Origin: Streptomyces cyanogenus
Lineage (GTDB): Bacteria > Actinomycetota > Actinomycetes > Streptomycetales > Streptomycetaceae
NCBI RefSeq assembly: GCF_017526105.1
Contig: NZ_CP071839.1
Span: 124,001 to 188,000 of the forward strand
Length of the DNA: 64,000 nt
Direction: 5' to 3'
Part shown: piece after piece, positions 38,778 through 47,995 of the stretch
Position numbering within the stretch: position 1 is the first letter of the stretch
How the letters are laid out: each line of letters begins with the position of its first letter
Notes under the pieces: model-generated
What the model was told of the DNA's origin: nothing
Databases searched by the model: none
The model's input: the letters and a program-made list of their open reading frames with translations, nothing else
Made by a program: the position numbers and the translations under genes

Positions 38778-38882
38778 CCGACAACGCACCCTGCCGGCTC
38801 CTCCTGGTCGACGACCACCCCGTCGTACGCGCCGGACTGCGCGCCGTCTTGGAAACCGAACCCGGCCTCGTCGTGGCGTCCA
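38774..38882 (+). pseudogene. Response regulator N-terminal remnant
   Basis: From GTG 38774: CRLLLVDDHPVVRAGLRAVL and ETEPGLVVAS, the start of a NarL/LuxR-type receiver domain including the DD acidic pocket. The homology ends abruptly at about 38882, before the phosphorylated Asp. Confidence 0.7.
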
Positions 38883-39024
38883 GCGTTCGGCGGGCGCCTC
38901 TTGGAGAGCAAAAGCGGTGGCGTCGTCCGCAGCCGCAGCGTCTAGACGACGAGCCCTGGTTCCGCGATGTCTTCGTCCCTGATCGGCTTCATGCTCTGGT
39001 CGACGTCCACGGGTGGCGCCCGGT

Positions 39025-39490
39025 TCAGCCAGTGCTGGGCAGTTCACCCGGCTGAGGGATTCCGAGGTGGAGGTCGGCTCGTATCTCGTAGCGGATCGCA
39101 GGCCTTTGAACTGGTGGAGCCAGGCGAAGGTGCGCTCGACGACCCACCTGGTCCTGCCCAGACCGGACCCCTGGGCGGTGCTCTTTGCGTGCGATCTTCG
39201 GCGTGATGCCGCGAGCACGGTGAGCCGACGGTACTTGTCGTAGTCGTAGCCGCGGTCGGCGAACAGCCGCCGTGGTCGGTGACGTGGCCTGCCCACCAGG
39301 CCGCGGATGCGGGGGATCGCGTCCAGCAGGGGCATGAGCTGGGTGACGTCGTGACGGTTTTCGCTGGTCACCGACACTGCAAGGGGTGTGCCGTGCCGGT
39401 CGGTGATCACCTGGTGTTTGCTGCCCTGGCGGCCGCGGTCGACCGGCGAAGGGCCGGTGTGAGCCCCCCTTTGAGGGCCCGGACGTTGCG
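39025..39490 (-). mobile_element. IS5-family transposase remnant adjoining the STAS gene
   Basis: LITDRHGTPLAVSVTSENRH, LFADRGYDYDKYRRLTVLA, TRWVVERTFAWLHQFKGLRS and YEIRADLHLGIPQ. It is the same transposase type as the remnant at 32480-33221. The left (5') part is cut off where it meets the STAS gene near 39490. Confidence 0.7.
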
Positions 39491-39883
39491 CGCCCGTGAA
39501 GGTGTGTGGAGCGGGTCAGGGAGCGAAGGCTTCGGGGAGGGTGGGGTGGGGTGGCATTCGATGATGCCGTCGATGCCGACGAGATGCAGAACGCGCAGGA
39601 CGGAGTCGGTGGGTGCGGCCAAACGGAGCCAGCCGTCGGCCTCGGTGACGGCGCGGTAGACAGCGATGAGGAGGTTGATGCCGCTGGAGTCCATGAAGGT
39701 GACACGGCGCATATCGACAACGATGCGGGGCCGGGCGGTGCCGGTGACGTCCAGGACGTTGCGCAACTGGTCGCCGGTGTGGTGGTCGATCTCCCCGGCC
39801 AGGGTCAGCACGCGGACGCCGTCCGCGGCGGTGGCCACGACCGACAGCCCGCCAACCTGTTCGGCTTGCTCGGTGTCCGTCAT
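39407..39883 (-). CDS. STAS-domain anti-sigma factor antagonist with IS-derived tail
   Basis: From ATG 39883 (GAGGGA upstream) the STAS core reads VVATAADGVRVLTLAGEIDH, ARPRIVVDMRRVTFMDSSGI and NLLIAVYRAVTEADGWLRLA. MDSSGI holds the serine phosphorylated in BldG/RsbV/SpoIIAA proteins. It is closely similar to the STAS protein at 57622. After about residue 120 the frame runs into the IS5 remnant (RNVRALKGG), so the native C-terminus is replaced by about 35 foreign residues. The core is complete and may still work. Confidence 0.8.
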   Translation of the reverse strand: MTDTEQAEQVGGLSVVATAADGVRVLTLAGEIDHHTGDQLRNVLDVTGTARPRIVVDMRRVTFMDSSGINLLIAVYRAVTEADGWLRLAAPTDSVLRVLHLVGIDGIIECHPTPPSPKPSLPDPLHTPSRARNVRALKGGLTPALRRSTAAARAANTR

Positions 39884-39890
39884 TCGTCCC

Positions 39891-40121
39891 TCAGCCATTC
39901 GGTGATACTTGCTCGGTGAGCTCCTCAAGGAGCTCCTCAGCTGTGACAAGGTCGTCGGCATCTACGGCCTCGGCGAAGTCTTTCTCTAGATCGTGGGCGG
40001 CGCTCCAGTCGGCCTCGTACGCCTCACGGCCAGCGGGGTAGTGCTCACGGCGCCGCTCCTCGAGCCGGTCGACGATGAACTGGTAGACCCGTACGCCGGT
40101 CCATCGGCCGCGCCGGGCCAC
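39891..40121 (-). CDS. Small acidic hypothetical protein
   Basis: A 76-aa protein: RRGRWTGVRVYQFIVDRLEE with YPAGREAYEADWSAAHDLEK then DLVTAEELLEELTEQVSPN. It is mainly helical and strongly charged, with GTG 40121 as the start. It ends 8 nt before the STAS start, so the two are probably co-transcribed. Small acidic proteins of this style are common beside Streptomyces anti-anti-sigma genes; role unknown. Confidence 0.65.
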   Translation of the reverse strand: MARRGRWTGVRVYQFIVDRLEERRREHYPAGREAYEADWSAAHDLEKDFAEAVDADDLVTAEELLEELTEQVSPNG

Positions 40122-40142
40122 CCACGGGCGGGCGGACGCGGT

Positions 40143-40937
40143 TCAGCGGCGGTCGGCGCCGACGGTGTCGCTCTCGCGCAGCACTGCCAGGGCGAAGGCG
40201 AGGCGCTTGTCCAGCCAGCCGTCCCGCTTGACGAAGTACCAGCGGGTGCCGTCGGTGCGGCGGGGGAAGGTCAGCACCGCTTCCCCGTACTCCCCGTCTT
40301 TCCCCTCCTCCGCGTCCTCAGCGACCGCCGCCCAGACCACCGGAATGAGGCCCCCGGAGCCCGTCGCTTCGTCGGACCCGAAGCACAGTAGGGAGTCGAC
40401 AATCCCGTCGAGGACGTGGCCCACCCCGCGTCCCAGGGACGCTCCCGGACCGCCCCTCGCCCACGCGCGGGGGGCCACGACGGCCGGGTGCCCGGGCTGC
40501 TCCATCCACAGGGCCTGCTGGGTGAGGCGCTTTGTGACCGGGGTACGACGGATGGAGCCGATCTCCCGGCCCGCGGCGTCCTTCACCCGGTAGCGGTCGG
40601 AGCCGTCCGGCAGCACCGTGCACAGCGGTTGCTGCCCGGCCTCGTCGTCGAAGAGCCGGAAGCCGCCCTTCGCGAGGGGCGCGGCCGGCTCCACGGGGAC
40701 TATGTAGACGCCGGGGACCATATACTCCTCGCCCCCGCGCGTCCTCATGAACCGGATTGCGTGCGCGCCCTCGCCGCGCTTCGACTTGCGGAACGTGTCC
40801 CGCATCGTCCTGCCCACCGCGAACTGGGTGATCTCGTCCCAGTGCACCGTCTCGAAGGGCTCGTCCCGCCTGTTTCGCCCGAACACCGTCAGCTTCCCTT
40901 CCCCGGCCGCCGGATCCCTCGGCTCCCGCGGCGGCAC
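40143..40937 (-). CDS. Hypothetical protein, 264 aa
   Basis: Soluble, beta-rich sequence: GKLTVFGRNRRDEPFETVHW, GGFRLFDDEAGQQPLCTVLP, YRVKDAAGREIGSIRRTPVT and EAVLTFPRRTDGTRWYFVKR. The pattern of short strands with 'D/G turn' suggests a scramblase/LURP-like or PH-like beta barrel, but this is only an impression. The start GTG 40937 is the first in-frame codon, and the upstream frame remains open for a few codons, so a little of the N-terminus could be missing. It lies 21 bp upstream of the small acidic gene on the same strand. Confidence 0.6.
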   Translation of the reverse strand: MPPREPRDPAAGEGKLTVFGRNRRDEPFETVHWDEITQFAVGRTMRDTFRKSKRGEGAHAIRFMRTRGGEEYMVPGVYIVPVEPAAPLAKGGFRLFDDEAGQQPLCTVLPDGSDRYRVKDAAGREIGSIRRTPVTKRLTQQALWMEQPGHPAVVAPRAWARGGPGASLGRGVGHVLDGIVDSLLCFGSDEATGSGGLIPVVWAAVAEDAEEGKDGEYGEAVLTFPRRTDGTRWYFVKRDGWLDKRLAFALAVLRESDTVGADRR

Positions 40938-41115
40938 GAGGATACGTAACCGCCGAGCCGGGTGGCGGCCTCACCCCGGCCGGCCGCCCTCAGCCCGGCG
41001 GCCGGGGGCCGGCGGTCTGCGCTGCGAACGGTGTCCGGCGGCGGACCGCCTGCGCCGGTGCGGCAGGGCATGCGTGAATGCCTCGCCGGGGCGAGGCAAA
41101 GGGACGGACCGGCTG

Positions 41116-41571
41116 TCAGTCCTTGAGCTTGTACTCGCAGGGCTTGGAGGACTTGCCTTCCTGGTTGTCAGCAACCTGCTTGCCGTCGACCTTGATCGTG
41201 CACGGGGCTGGCTTGAGCATCCCGTCCGAACCTTTGACCGAGCCGGGCACCACCGACACCGTGACGCCGACCTTCAGCTCGGCGTCCTCTAGCTGCATGG
41301 TCTCGGTCTTGGTCCAGGGCAGCGTCACCTGTTCGAAGTGGTTGCTGTTCCCGTTCCACCCGATCTGGGCCGTGCCCGTGCCGCCCACCTCGAAGACCAC
41401 CTGATGCGGAACACCCTTCTTCCGCGAGGACGGGCCCTTCGCCTCGCTGCTCGCCGTGCTCGGTGAGGCGCTCGCCTTGGCCGGGCTGTCGTCCTTCTTT
41501 TCGCTGCCGCACCCGGTCACCAGGAGCGCCGCCGCGAGCAGGCTGGTGGTGAGGGTTGCTGTCTTGCGCAT
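41116..41571 (-). CDS. MmpS-like lipoprotein
   Basis: A 151-aa lipoprotein from ATG 41571 (GGGGAAA upstream). Signal MRKTATLTTSLLAAALLVTG is followed by the lipobox Cys. A Ser/Lys/Ala-rich linker leads to a small beta-sandwich: HQVVFEVGGTGTAQIGWNG, EQVTLPWTKTETMQLEDAEL and CTIKVDGKQVADNQEGKSSK with a Cys pair. The 'LPW' and 'C-I-x-VDGK' blocks are typical of MmpS-type transport accessory proteins, though no MmpL transporter is adjacent. Confidence 0.75.
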   Translation of the reverse strand: MRKTATLTTSLLAAALLVTGCGSEKKDDSPAKASASPSTASSEAKGPSSRKKGVPHQVVFEVGGTGTAQIGWNGNSNHFEQVTLPWTKTETMQLEDAELKVGVTVSVVPGSVKGSDGMLKPAPCTIKVDGKQVADNQEGKSSKPCEYKLKD

Positions 41572-41666
41572 GTGCGTATTTCCCCGTTGCTGAAGATCGG
41601 TGATGGTGCGGTAAAGACCGTAGATCATGCCGCCGCGCGGGTAGATACCGCCTGGGGAGGGCGGCC

Positions 41667-43193
41667 CTAGAACGGGGTCAGGGGCCCAGGTGGGAGCGGG
41701 GTGGCTTGGTGTGCCCGGATGGCGTCCCGCAGGTGGTCTGGGGTCACGCGGGTGGCATCGAACGTCTCGGTCCAGCCGTTGGGCATTTGGTCGGCGGTGA
41801 GGAAGATGCCGTGGCCGGCGGCGCGCAGTCGGCGCAGGATCGTCTGCTCGACGGACAGGGCCTCGTCGCCGGTGGGCACGTGGTGTTCGTAGAGGAGGGT
41901 CCATCCGAGGCGGCAGTGCTGGGCGATGCGGTCGTTGCGCTGAAGGGCGCCGGCCACGCCGATCTTGACGGCGCCGTGTTGTGTGTGGGTGACGATGTAG
42001 ACGCGGGCGGGTGCGGCGCGGTCGAAGCCGAAGCGGGCGCAGTACTTGCATCTGCGGCCGCTGCGGATCTTGGCCAGGGTAGGGGTGGAGGTGCGGCCGC
42101 AGGTGGTGCAGCGGCAGCGCCAGGGCGTCATGGTCGTGGTGTAGGGCTCAAGGGGCTCGAGGCTGGCCTCGCTCATGGAGGCGGCAGCGCGCTCGGGGTC
42201 TTCCCGTCGGGCGGCACCGGCGCGGAGGTCGGCGCAGCGGCGGCATCCGCTCTGGCCGGCGAGGATGGAGCCGAAGGTCGGCGAGGTGATGGTGCCGCAG
42301 CCGTGGCACAGGCACCGCCAGGGGGACTTGACCCCGCCGTACGGTTCTTGGGGTTCAAATCCGTGCTCGCGCATCTCGGCGACGGCCAGGTCCTCGTCGT
42401 GGCGCTGTGCCTCACCGTTGGCCCGGTCGGCGCACCGCTTGCAGCCTGGACGCCGGCTCCGGCCGGTCAGAGGCCCCAGGCGCGGGGAGACGATCGCCCC
42501 GCACTTGGTGCAGCGGCTCTTCCACGGGAACGCGGTCCCGGGGTACGGCTCCAGCGGCTCCAGACCGGCCGCCCGCATCACCGCGGCTGCGGTCTCGGCG
42601 TCGTGGCGCATGGACTCGTTGGCCTTGCGCCGGCCACACGGGTAGCAGCCGCCCTGCCCCCGCCGGATGGAGCCCAGCGTGGGGGCCCCGGGCGCTCCGC
42701 ACGTCGTGCAGCGGACGGGCCAGGGCGTGTCCACTCCCGGGTAGGGGCCGAGGGGTTCCAGGCCCGCGGCCCGCATGTCCGCCGCGGCGGCGTCGGGGTC
42801 GACCGGCGCGTTCGGTGCGCACCACCGGCAGGGCCCGGTACCGGAGTTGATCCGGACATAGGTGGGTGTGACCTCGCGCCCGCAGGCGACGTGGCGGCAC
42901 CGCCACTTGCGGTCACTGCCGGGATAGGGCTCCAGGGGCTCCAGGCCGGCCGCCCGCATCACGCCGGCTGCGGCCTCGGGGTCGATCGGGGCCCGCCCGG
43001 AGCAGTACACGCAGCCGCGCTGTCCCTTGGTGACGTTGCCCAGGCGGGGGGTGACCTCCCGCCCGCACACCGTATGGCGGCACCGCCACTTGCGGTCACT
43101 GCCGGGATAGGGCTCCAGGGGCTCCAGGCCGGCCGCCCGCATGATCTCTTCCGGCTCGCGGGGGTCCTTCCGCGGTCGACCGGTGCGCGCCAT
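41667..43193 (-). CDS. Six-repeat zinc-ribbon protein with AT-hook and GIY-YIG-like C-terminus
   Basis: A 508-aa protein from ATG 43193. The N-terminus ARTGRPRKDP is AT-hook-like. Six tandem units of about 60 residues follow, each with 'MRAAGLEPLEPYPG', a first Cys pair (as in RCTTCG) and, 20-25 residues later, a second (as in CKYC). They read as repeated treble-clef/zinc ribbons. The C-terminal 110 residues start ARVYIVTHTQHGAVKIGVAG and resemble the T5orf172/GIY-YIG nuclease-like domain (Tyr then Ile-Val, Lys-Ile-Gly). The layout suggests a modular DNA-binding nuclease, perhaps from a phage or homing element (inference). It lies upstream of the MmpS-like lipoprotein on the same strand. Confidence 0.8.
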   Translation of the reverse strand: MARTGRPRKDPREPEEIMRAAGLEPLEPYPGSDRKWRCRHTVCGREVTPRLGNVTKGQRGCVYCSGRAPIDPEAAAGVMRAAGLEPLEPYPGSDRKWRCRHVACGREVTPTYVRINSGTGPCRWCAPNAPVDPDAAAADMRAAGLEPLGPYPGVDTPWPVRCTTCGAPGAPTLGSIRRGQGGCYPCGRRKANESMRHDAETAAAVMRAAGLEPLEPYPGTAFPWKSRCTKCGAIVSPRLGPLTGRSRRPGCKRCADRANGEAQRHDEDLAVAEMREHGFEPQEPYGGVKSPWRCLCHGCGTITSPTFGSILAGQSGCRRCADLRAGAARREDPERAAASMSEASLEPLEPYTTTMTPWRCRCTTCGRTSTPTLAKIRSGRRCKYCARFGFDRAAPARVYIVTHTQHGAVKIGVAGALQRNDRIAQHCRLGWTLLYEHHVPTGDEALSVEQTILRRLRAAGHGIFLTADQMPNGWTETFDATRVTPDHLRDAIRAHQATPLPPGPLTPF

Positions 43194-43633
43194 GGGTCCA
43201 ACTCCCTGCTGTCGAAGGGTAAGCGGGGTCGTGCCTCGCTGTGCGGCGCAGCATAGGGGCGACCACTGACATCAACGCCGGTCGCTGCTGGGAGCTGGTG
43301 CACGTCTCCGCCCAGCGGCCCCGGGTTCAGTCCGCAGGTTCGGAGAGAATCGTGGTCGGGCGCGACGTTGGAACGGAGGGATCTTCCGCTGCGCCGTTGA
43401 CAGTTACGGACGGTGGGCGAGTACCGAAGTGACGTGGCACACCGACTTCGACCCCGAGGGCCGTCCCCCGCCGTGCCACCGCGTCACCGTAAGAACTCGT
43501 AACACGATCTTGCTGAGGTACGCGGTGTGACCAAGCGTTTCAGTTGGCGCTCGGTCAGTTCAGGTGGCACTTTGGGCGCTGGTCTCGCACGCGATGCCGA
43601 GCCAGGGGATGGTCACTTGAAAGGGCGGATCAC
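43194..43633. other. Intergenic stretch between divergent genes
   Basis: No gene seen. It should hold promoters for the zinc-ribbon gene (minus) and the hypothetical gene at 43634 (plus). A TTGACA hexamer is present at about 43398. Confidence 0.4.
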
Positions 43634-44146
43634 GTGAGCGCAAGCGAGGGACGGGAGCACTGGGAGTTGCTGCCCGGAGCCGGGGTGGGGCCACTGCGGT
43701 TTGGGCTGAGCCCGGCCGAGGTCGCCGACGCGCTCCGGCTCTCTGAGCCGCAGAAACGGGTGGGCGGTCCCTACGAGCAGGAAGATTTCGCCGACGGGGT
43801 GAAAGCGTTCTACGACGCGGGCAAGTTGGCGTGCATTGCCCTGGATGCGGTCACGGGTCCGCAGGTCTTGCTGGCGGGCTTTGCGCTGGCCGGCCACGAT
43901 CCCGAGCAGGCGCACCAGTTCCTCCTTGACTACGCCGCCGAGCACGGGAGTTGCTTGTTGTACACCCTCGATGACTCCCTCGCCCTGACCGATCTGGGAG
44001 TTCTTCTGCGCTCACAGGAGGTCGGTGGCGTGCAAATGTCGCGGCCGGTCTTCGTGAGGGAGGACTGGTTGGAGTCGGAGTACTACCGCGATCGCCTTCC
44101 TTTGGAAGGCGTCCCGGCCACCGACGAATCGCCCTGGCCGTCGTAG
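43634..44146 (+). CDS. Hypothetical protein, 170 aa
   Basis: Starts at GTG 43634 after GAAAGGGCGG; the longer frame from 43544 has no supporting signal. Soluble, acidic protein: LLPGAGVGPLRFGLSPAEVA, EQEDFADGVKAFYDAGKLAC, QAHQFLLDYAAEHGSCLLYT and PVFVREDWLESEYYRDRLPL. The 'GVGPLRFGLSPAEV' opening is common to several uncharacterised actinobacterial families, sometimes immunity-like. No known motif. Next to IS debris. Confidence 0.65.
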   Translation: MSASEGREHWELLPGAGVGPLRFGLSPAEVADALRLSEPQKRVGGPYEQEDFADGVKAFYDAGKLACIALDAVTGPQVLLAGFALAGHDPEQAHQFLLDYAAEHGSCLLYTLDDSLALTDLGVLLRSQEVGGVQMSRPVFVREDWLESEYYRDRLPLEGVPATDESPWPS

Positions 44147-44213
44147 ATGTGCGTGCCGCTGCCCCAGCGGGACGGGCGTGACCGGTGTGACGATTCGGCC
44201 GTTTTGGGAGAGT

Positions 44214-44483
44214 GTGAGTGTTCGACCGTGGATTGTGGACGATGGCCTCTGGGCGTTGACCGAGCCGTTGCTGCCGCCCTGGCCGCAGAAGGCACCCGGT
44301 CCGAAGCCGGTGGATGACCGGTTGTGCCTGCAGGGCATCCTGTACGTGCTCTACAACGACGTCAGCTGGCAACTACTGCCACTGGAGCTGGGGTTCGGCT
44401 CCGGACAGACCTGCTGGCGCCGACTGGGCCAGTGGCACGATGCCGGCGTCTTCGAGAAGCTGCACCACATCCTTCCTGGTTGA
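44214..44483 (+). mobile_element. IS5-family transposase N-terminal fragment
   Basis: RPWIVDDGLWALTEPLLPPW and VLYNDVSWQLLPLELGFGSG with TCWRRLGQWHDAGVF are the DUF4096 start of an IS5-type transposase. It breaks after 90 codons, exactly where an ISAs1 fragment begins on the other strand. Confidence 0.8.
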
Positions 44484-44668
44484 TCACATGATGCCGAGGG
44501 TGATCAGTGGACGGTTGGCGTCGCGGGTGTGGTGGCGGAGTCCAGCGGCGATGTTCGTCTGGTTGCCAAGTCGGAGAGCGCCGATGGCCAGGTTGCGCAG
44601 GGATGCCATGGCACGTGGAGCGGTGCCGGTGCGTACGCGTGAGGCGTCCTCGGCGTACGTGGTGTCCC
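44484..44668 (-). mobile_element. ISAs1-family transposase C-terminal fragment
   Basis: [20 protein letters not shown] and [20 protein letters not shown] then [20 protein letters not shown] to a stop: the end of an ISAs1-type transposase. Its N-terminal counterpart lies at 46492-47142 on the other strand. Confidence 0.7.
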
Positions 44669-44851
44669 TGACCAGGCCTCATGGAAGGGGATGAACTGCG
44701 GATGGGTTGAACCGGGATCCTTACTGTGCGCCAACGTACAGCGAACATCCCCTGCCTACCCTGGCATTTTCGCCGCCCAAGCGGAGCCGACCTCCCCTCT
44801 TCGCGCGGGCCTGTGTCGGCCGTGGGGAACCCTGTGACAAGATCCGCTGGC

Positions 44852-46276
44852 ATGTCATCTGCCATGCCTTCGTCGCCCCCGGGCCCCTCAAGAACCGGTC
44901 GCCGTCTGCTGGTCGCCCTGCTCGCGCTGCTCGCGACAGCAGGCTCCACCGTGGCCGAGGCCGGCACGCCGTCCGGCCCGGCGCCCGGCGCCGCGGTGAG
45001 AGCGGCCGAACCCGCGACGCCCGACCGCCCCAGCTACGACGTGAAGCTGCGCGCCGACGCCGACGGCTCCCACTGGGCGGGCCGGCAGACGGTGTCCTTC
45101 CGCAACGCCTCCAGCCGGCCCCTGCGTGAGGTGTACATACGCCTGTGGGGCAATGGCGAGGACGGCTGCGGGACATCCGGAAGACCGTCCCCCGTCCGCG
45201 TCTCCCACGTGCGCGGCGGCACTCCGGGCCGCCCCGGCGTGAAGTGCACGGCGCTGCGCATCGCTCTGCCGAGGCCGCTCGCACGCGGTGAGCGGACGGC
45301 CGTCTCCTTCGACGTGGCCCTCACCGTGCCCGCACGCAACAACCGCTTCGGCCGCGAAGGCGCGTTCCGCTTCCTGGGCAACGCGCTGCCGGTCCTCGCC
45401 GTGCACGACGCGAGGGGGTGGCACCTCGATCCGTATGTGTCGTACGGCGAGAGCTTCTACACCCTGGCGAGCGACTTCCGGGTGCGCCTCGACCACCCGT
45501 CCGCCCTCAAGGTCCCGGCGACCGGCAGCACATGGACCCGCCCCGGCGGTACCGGGCGTACGGTCACCCACAGCGTCGCCAAGCGGGTGCGGGACTTCGC
45601 ATGGGCGGCGGGCCCGTTCCGCACCGCGACCCAGACCTCGCCCGACGGCGTGCGCGTGAAGTCGTACTGGTCGCCGAACACGCCCGCCGCCGGTGTCCGC
45701 CTCAACCGCAAGGACGGCGTCGCCGCCATCGACCGGTTCGGCAGGGAGTTCGGCCGCTATCCGTACGGCGAGATCGACCTCGTGATGACCCCCGGGTTCG
45801 CCGGCGGCATGGAGTACCCCGGCCTGGTCATCCTCGGCACCGAGGAGGAGGGCGGCGCCACCGTCCATGAGATCGCCCATCAGTGGTGGTACGGCGTCGT
45901 GGGCAACGACGAGTACAACTCACCCTGGCTGGACGAGAGTTTCGCTCAGTACGCCAACGCGCGCTACTACCGCTGGGACGGGTTCGAGTGCTCGCCGGAC
46001 GACTCCTGGCCGAGCGCCACCGCCGCGCTCACCAACTCGATGGCCTACTGGTCTACACACCGTGGCGAGTACTTCCAGGTCGTGTACGGGATCGGCCCTT
46101 GCGTCCTGGCCGACCTGGAGCACGTCCTCGGGGCCGGCACCATGGCGCGCCTGATCAAGAAGTACGCCCACGACCACTGGTACGGCGTCTCCACCACCGC
46201 CGGCTTCAAGAAGGCCGCACAGTCGATGACGCACAGGGACCTCGGCCCCTTCTGGCGGAAGCACCGCATCCGCTGA
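44852..46276 (+). CDS. Secreted M1-family metallopeptidase
   Basis: A 474-aa peptidase. ATG 44852 is preferred; the frame is open to 44726. A twin basic/hydrophobic signal (RTGRRLLVALLALLATAGST) ends near AEAG. The N-terminal beta domain (YDVKLRADADGSHWAGRQTV) precedes the gluzincin catalytic domain: GFAGGMEYPGLVIL in place of GAMEN, then HEIAHQWWYG (about 339-348) and, 18 residues after the second His, the Glu of LDES. All zinc and catalytic residues are present. It is shorter than cytosolic aminopeptidase N (about 850 aa), as in secreted Streptomyces M1 peptidases. It is bracketed by two ISAs1 fragments. Confidence 0.9.
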   Translation: MSSAMPSSPPGPSRTGRRLLVALLALLATAGSTVAEAGTPSGPAPGAAVRAAEPATPDRPSYDVKLRADADGSHWAGRQTVSFRNASSRPLREVYIRLWGNGEDGCGTSGRPSPVRVSHVRGGTPGRPGVKCTALRIALPRPLARGERTAVSFDVALTVPARNNRFGREGAFRFLGNALPVLAVHDARGWHLDPYVSYGESFYTLASDFRVRLDHPSALKVPATGSTWTRPGGTGRTVTHSVAKRVRDFAWAAGPFRTATQTSPDGVRVKSYWSPNTPAAGVRLNRKDGVAAIDRFGREFGRYPYGEIDLVMTPGFAGGMEYPGLVILGTEEEGGATVHEIAHQWWYGVVGNDEYNSPWLDESFAQYANARYYRWDGFECSPDDSWPSATAALTNSMAYWSTHRGEYFQVVYGIGPCVLADLEHVLGAGTMARLIKKYAHDHWYGVSTTAGFKKAAQSMTHRDLGPFWRKHRIR

Positions 46277-46491
46277 AGTCGCACTCCGCTCGCGGGTGAC
46301 GGGCGTACCCCGTCGGCGCCACGATGACGGTGACCGACGGGGTACGCGTGCAGGGCGGCGTCGTTCCGGCGGTGCATCCGGGTTGATGGGGCTTCAGGAG
46401 CTGGGACAGGACTGCGGGGGCTGACGCGGAGGCAGGCACGACTTCCGGTGATCATGAGGTGTCGAGTCCCTGATCACCACGACGGAAGACC

Positions 46492-47142
46492 GTGCCTGCC
46501 CGCTCATCCTCGCTCATGCCGCGCCCTCTGGGCCAACTCGCCGACACCGCGCCGACCGTACCCGATGACCTCCCCGGCCTGCTGACCTGCCTGGCTCAGG
46601 TGCCCGATCCCCGCCGGGACCAGGGCCGACGCCACTCGCTCGCCTTCGTCCTCTCCCTGGCCGCGTGCGCGGTCCTGGCCGGAGCGAAGTCCCTGGCCGC
46701 GATCGCGGAGTGGGCCGCCGACGCCCCGCCCAACGTCCTGGCCCGGCTCGGTGGCCCATGCTGGGAGCCGGACCACGGCCCCGTCGCCCCGGCCGAGGCC
46801 ACCGTGCGTCGTGTCCTCCAACGCATCGACGGCGACGCGCTGGAACATGCCGTCGGAAGTTGGCTCGCCGGGCGCGAACGCGCCGCCGGCCAGGAGGAGA
46901 ACGACAGCGACCGGCGGCCCCTGCCCTCCCTCGCCGTGGACGGCAAGACCGTGCGCGGTGCCCGCCGCACCGACGGCACCCAGGTCCATCTGCTCGCCGC
47001 GATGACGGGGACCGTCGCCGTGTCCATTGGCCGTGCCCTCTCACCCGACCTGGCGGTGCTCGGGATGCTCATCAATGACCTCGGTCCTTGGCTCGCAGCC
47101 GAATACACAGCCGTGCATGGAGAGAAAGCCCCGCGTCCCTGA
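46492..47142 (+). mobile_element. ISAs1-family transposase N-terminal fragment
   Basis: From GTG 46492: CLAQVPDPRRDQGRRHSLAF, LAACAVLAGAKSLAAIAEW, EATVRRVLQRIDGDALEHAV and LAVDGKTVRGARRTDGTQVH are the DDE-type ISAs1 start with the first catalytic Asp (VDGK). After about 47025 the match is lost. Only the first half of the element remains. Confidence 0.8.
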
Positions 47143-47289
47143 CGGGCGGCCCATGCCATGACTCGGCCTTCTCAGCAGCGGTGTCATATCTCATCGACCT
47201 TTTCCCACGCAATGTCGACAACTGCTGCTGAGACTCATCGACAACCGATGCGCGTTCTCACCTACGCAGCCACCTCGGCGTCTCTGCAC

Positions 47290-47616
47290 AACTGCTCCTC
47301 CCAGCCATCGGCTTGCTCACGCAGCCGGGGCAGGCCGGGCGGTGTGGGGATGGCCAGGCGGCGGTTGAGCCGCGCCGACCGTCACCGCCTCGTCGCCGTC
47401 CTCGACCTCCGCCAAGGTCGCCGGCTGAGCCCGCTCCAGCAGCATCGCGATCCGCTCGTCGTCGCGCTCATGCAGCAGGACAGCGCCGCACCCGCCCCAC
47501 ACAACGAACGCATTCGGTTCATGAACGTTGCCGGGATGCGGAAACGAGACCTCCAGCACGGCACTCTCCTCGGCCCGTCGACGTACCGGAACGGTGGCAC
47601 CGACACCCCCATACAT
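47290..47616 (-). pseudogene. Aminoglycoside phosphotransferase fragment
   Basis: AVLEVSFPHPGNVHEPNAFV, WGGCGAVLLHERDDERIAML and LERAQPATLAEVEDGDEAVT match the N-lobe of APH(6)/hydroxyurea-type kinases (lysine/VLKV strand, LLER hinge). A frameshift near 47355 precedes NRRLAIPTPPGLPRLREQAD. The catalytic lobe is absent. Confidence 0.6.
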
Positions 47617-47958
47617 GACCTCGCCATCCGGGACACACCCCCAGCACCCAGCAACTCCACCGGGAACGGAGCTTCCTGTCTCTCGGGGTTTTCGGGGTGT
47701 CGTTCGGGCGCTGCTGCCGGCCGGGCACCGAAGGCTGTCCGACAGGGGTGGGGCTCGTGAGGCCGTGGTGCCTCGGGGGTAGTGATTTTCGCGAGGCGCG
47801 GGACGTGAACGGTCTCGATGCCGTTCTGCACAGGTGCTGAAGTGATCGTGTGTCGTTCAACTGTGCGTTGCGACAGGGTTTGGCGGGCCCGGTGCGCAAG
47901 TGATCACGACGGTCGGGCGACGGGGATGCCGAGGCCGCGGGTGCACGCCATCTCTACA
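47617..47958. other. Stretch without a supported gene
   Basis: No convincing gene on either strand between the kinase fragment and the tRNA terminator. Confidence 0.45.
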
Positions 47959-47990
47959 TGGAGAAGGCCCGGATGACCGGGCCTTCTCTG
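47959..47990 (-). terminator. Terminator of the initiator tRNA
   Basis: AGAAGGCCCGG, a TGA loop and CCGGGCCTTCT form an 11-bp stem directly 3' of the tRNA on the minus strand. Confidence 0.8.
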
Positions 47991-47995
47991 TCTCG

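Noticed and set aside
41706..43256. 516-codon plus frame
   Set aside because: Antisense of the zinc-ribbon repeats, which mimic a repetitive protein.
47170..47233. 10-bp inverted repeat TCTCAGCAGC/GCTGCTGAGA
   Set aside because: 44-bp loop and no gene context; could be an IS end but no support.
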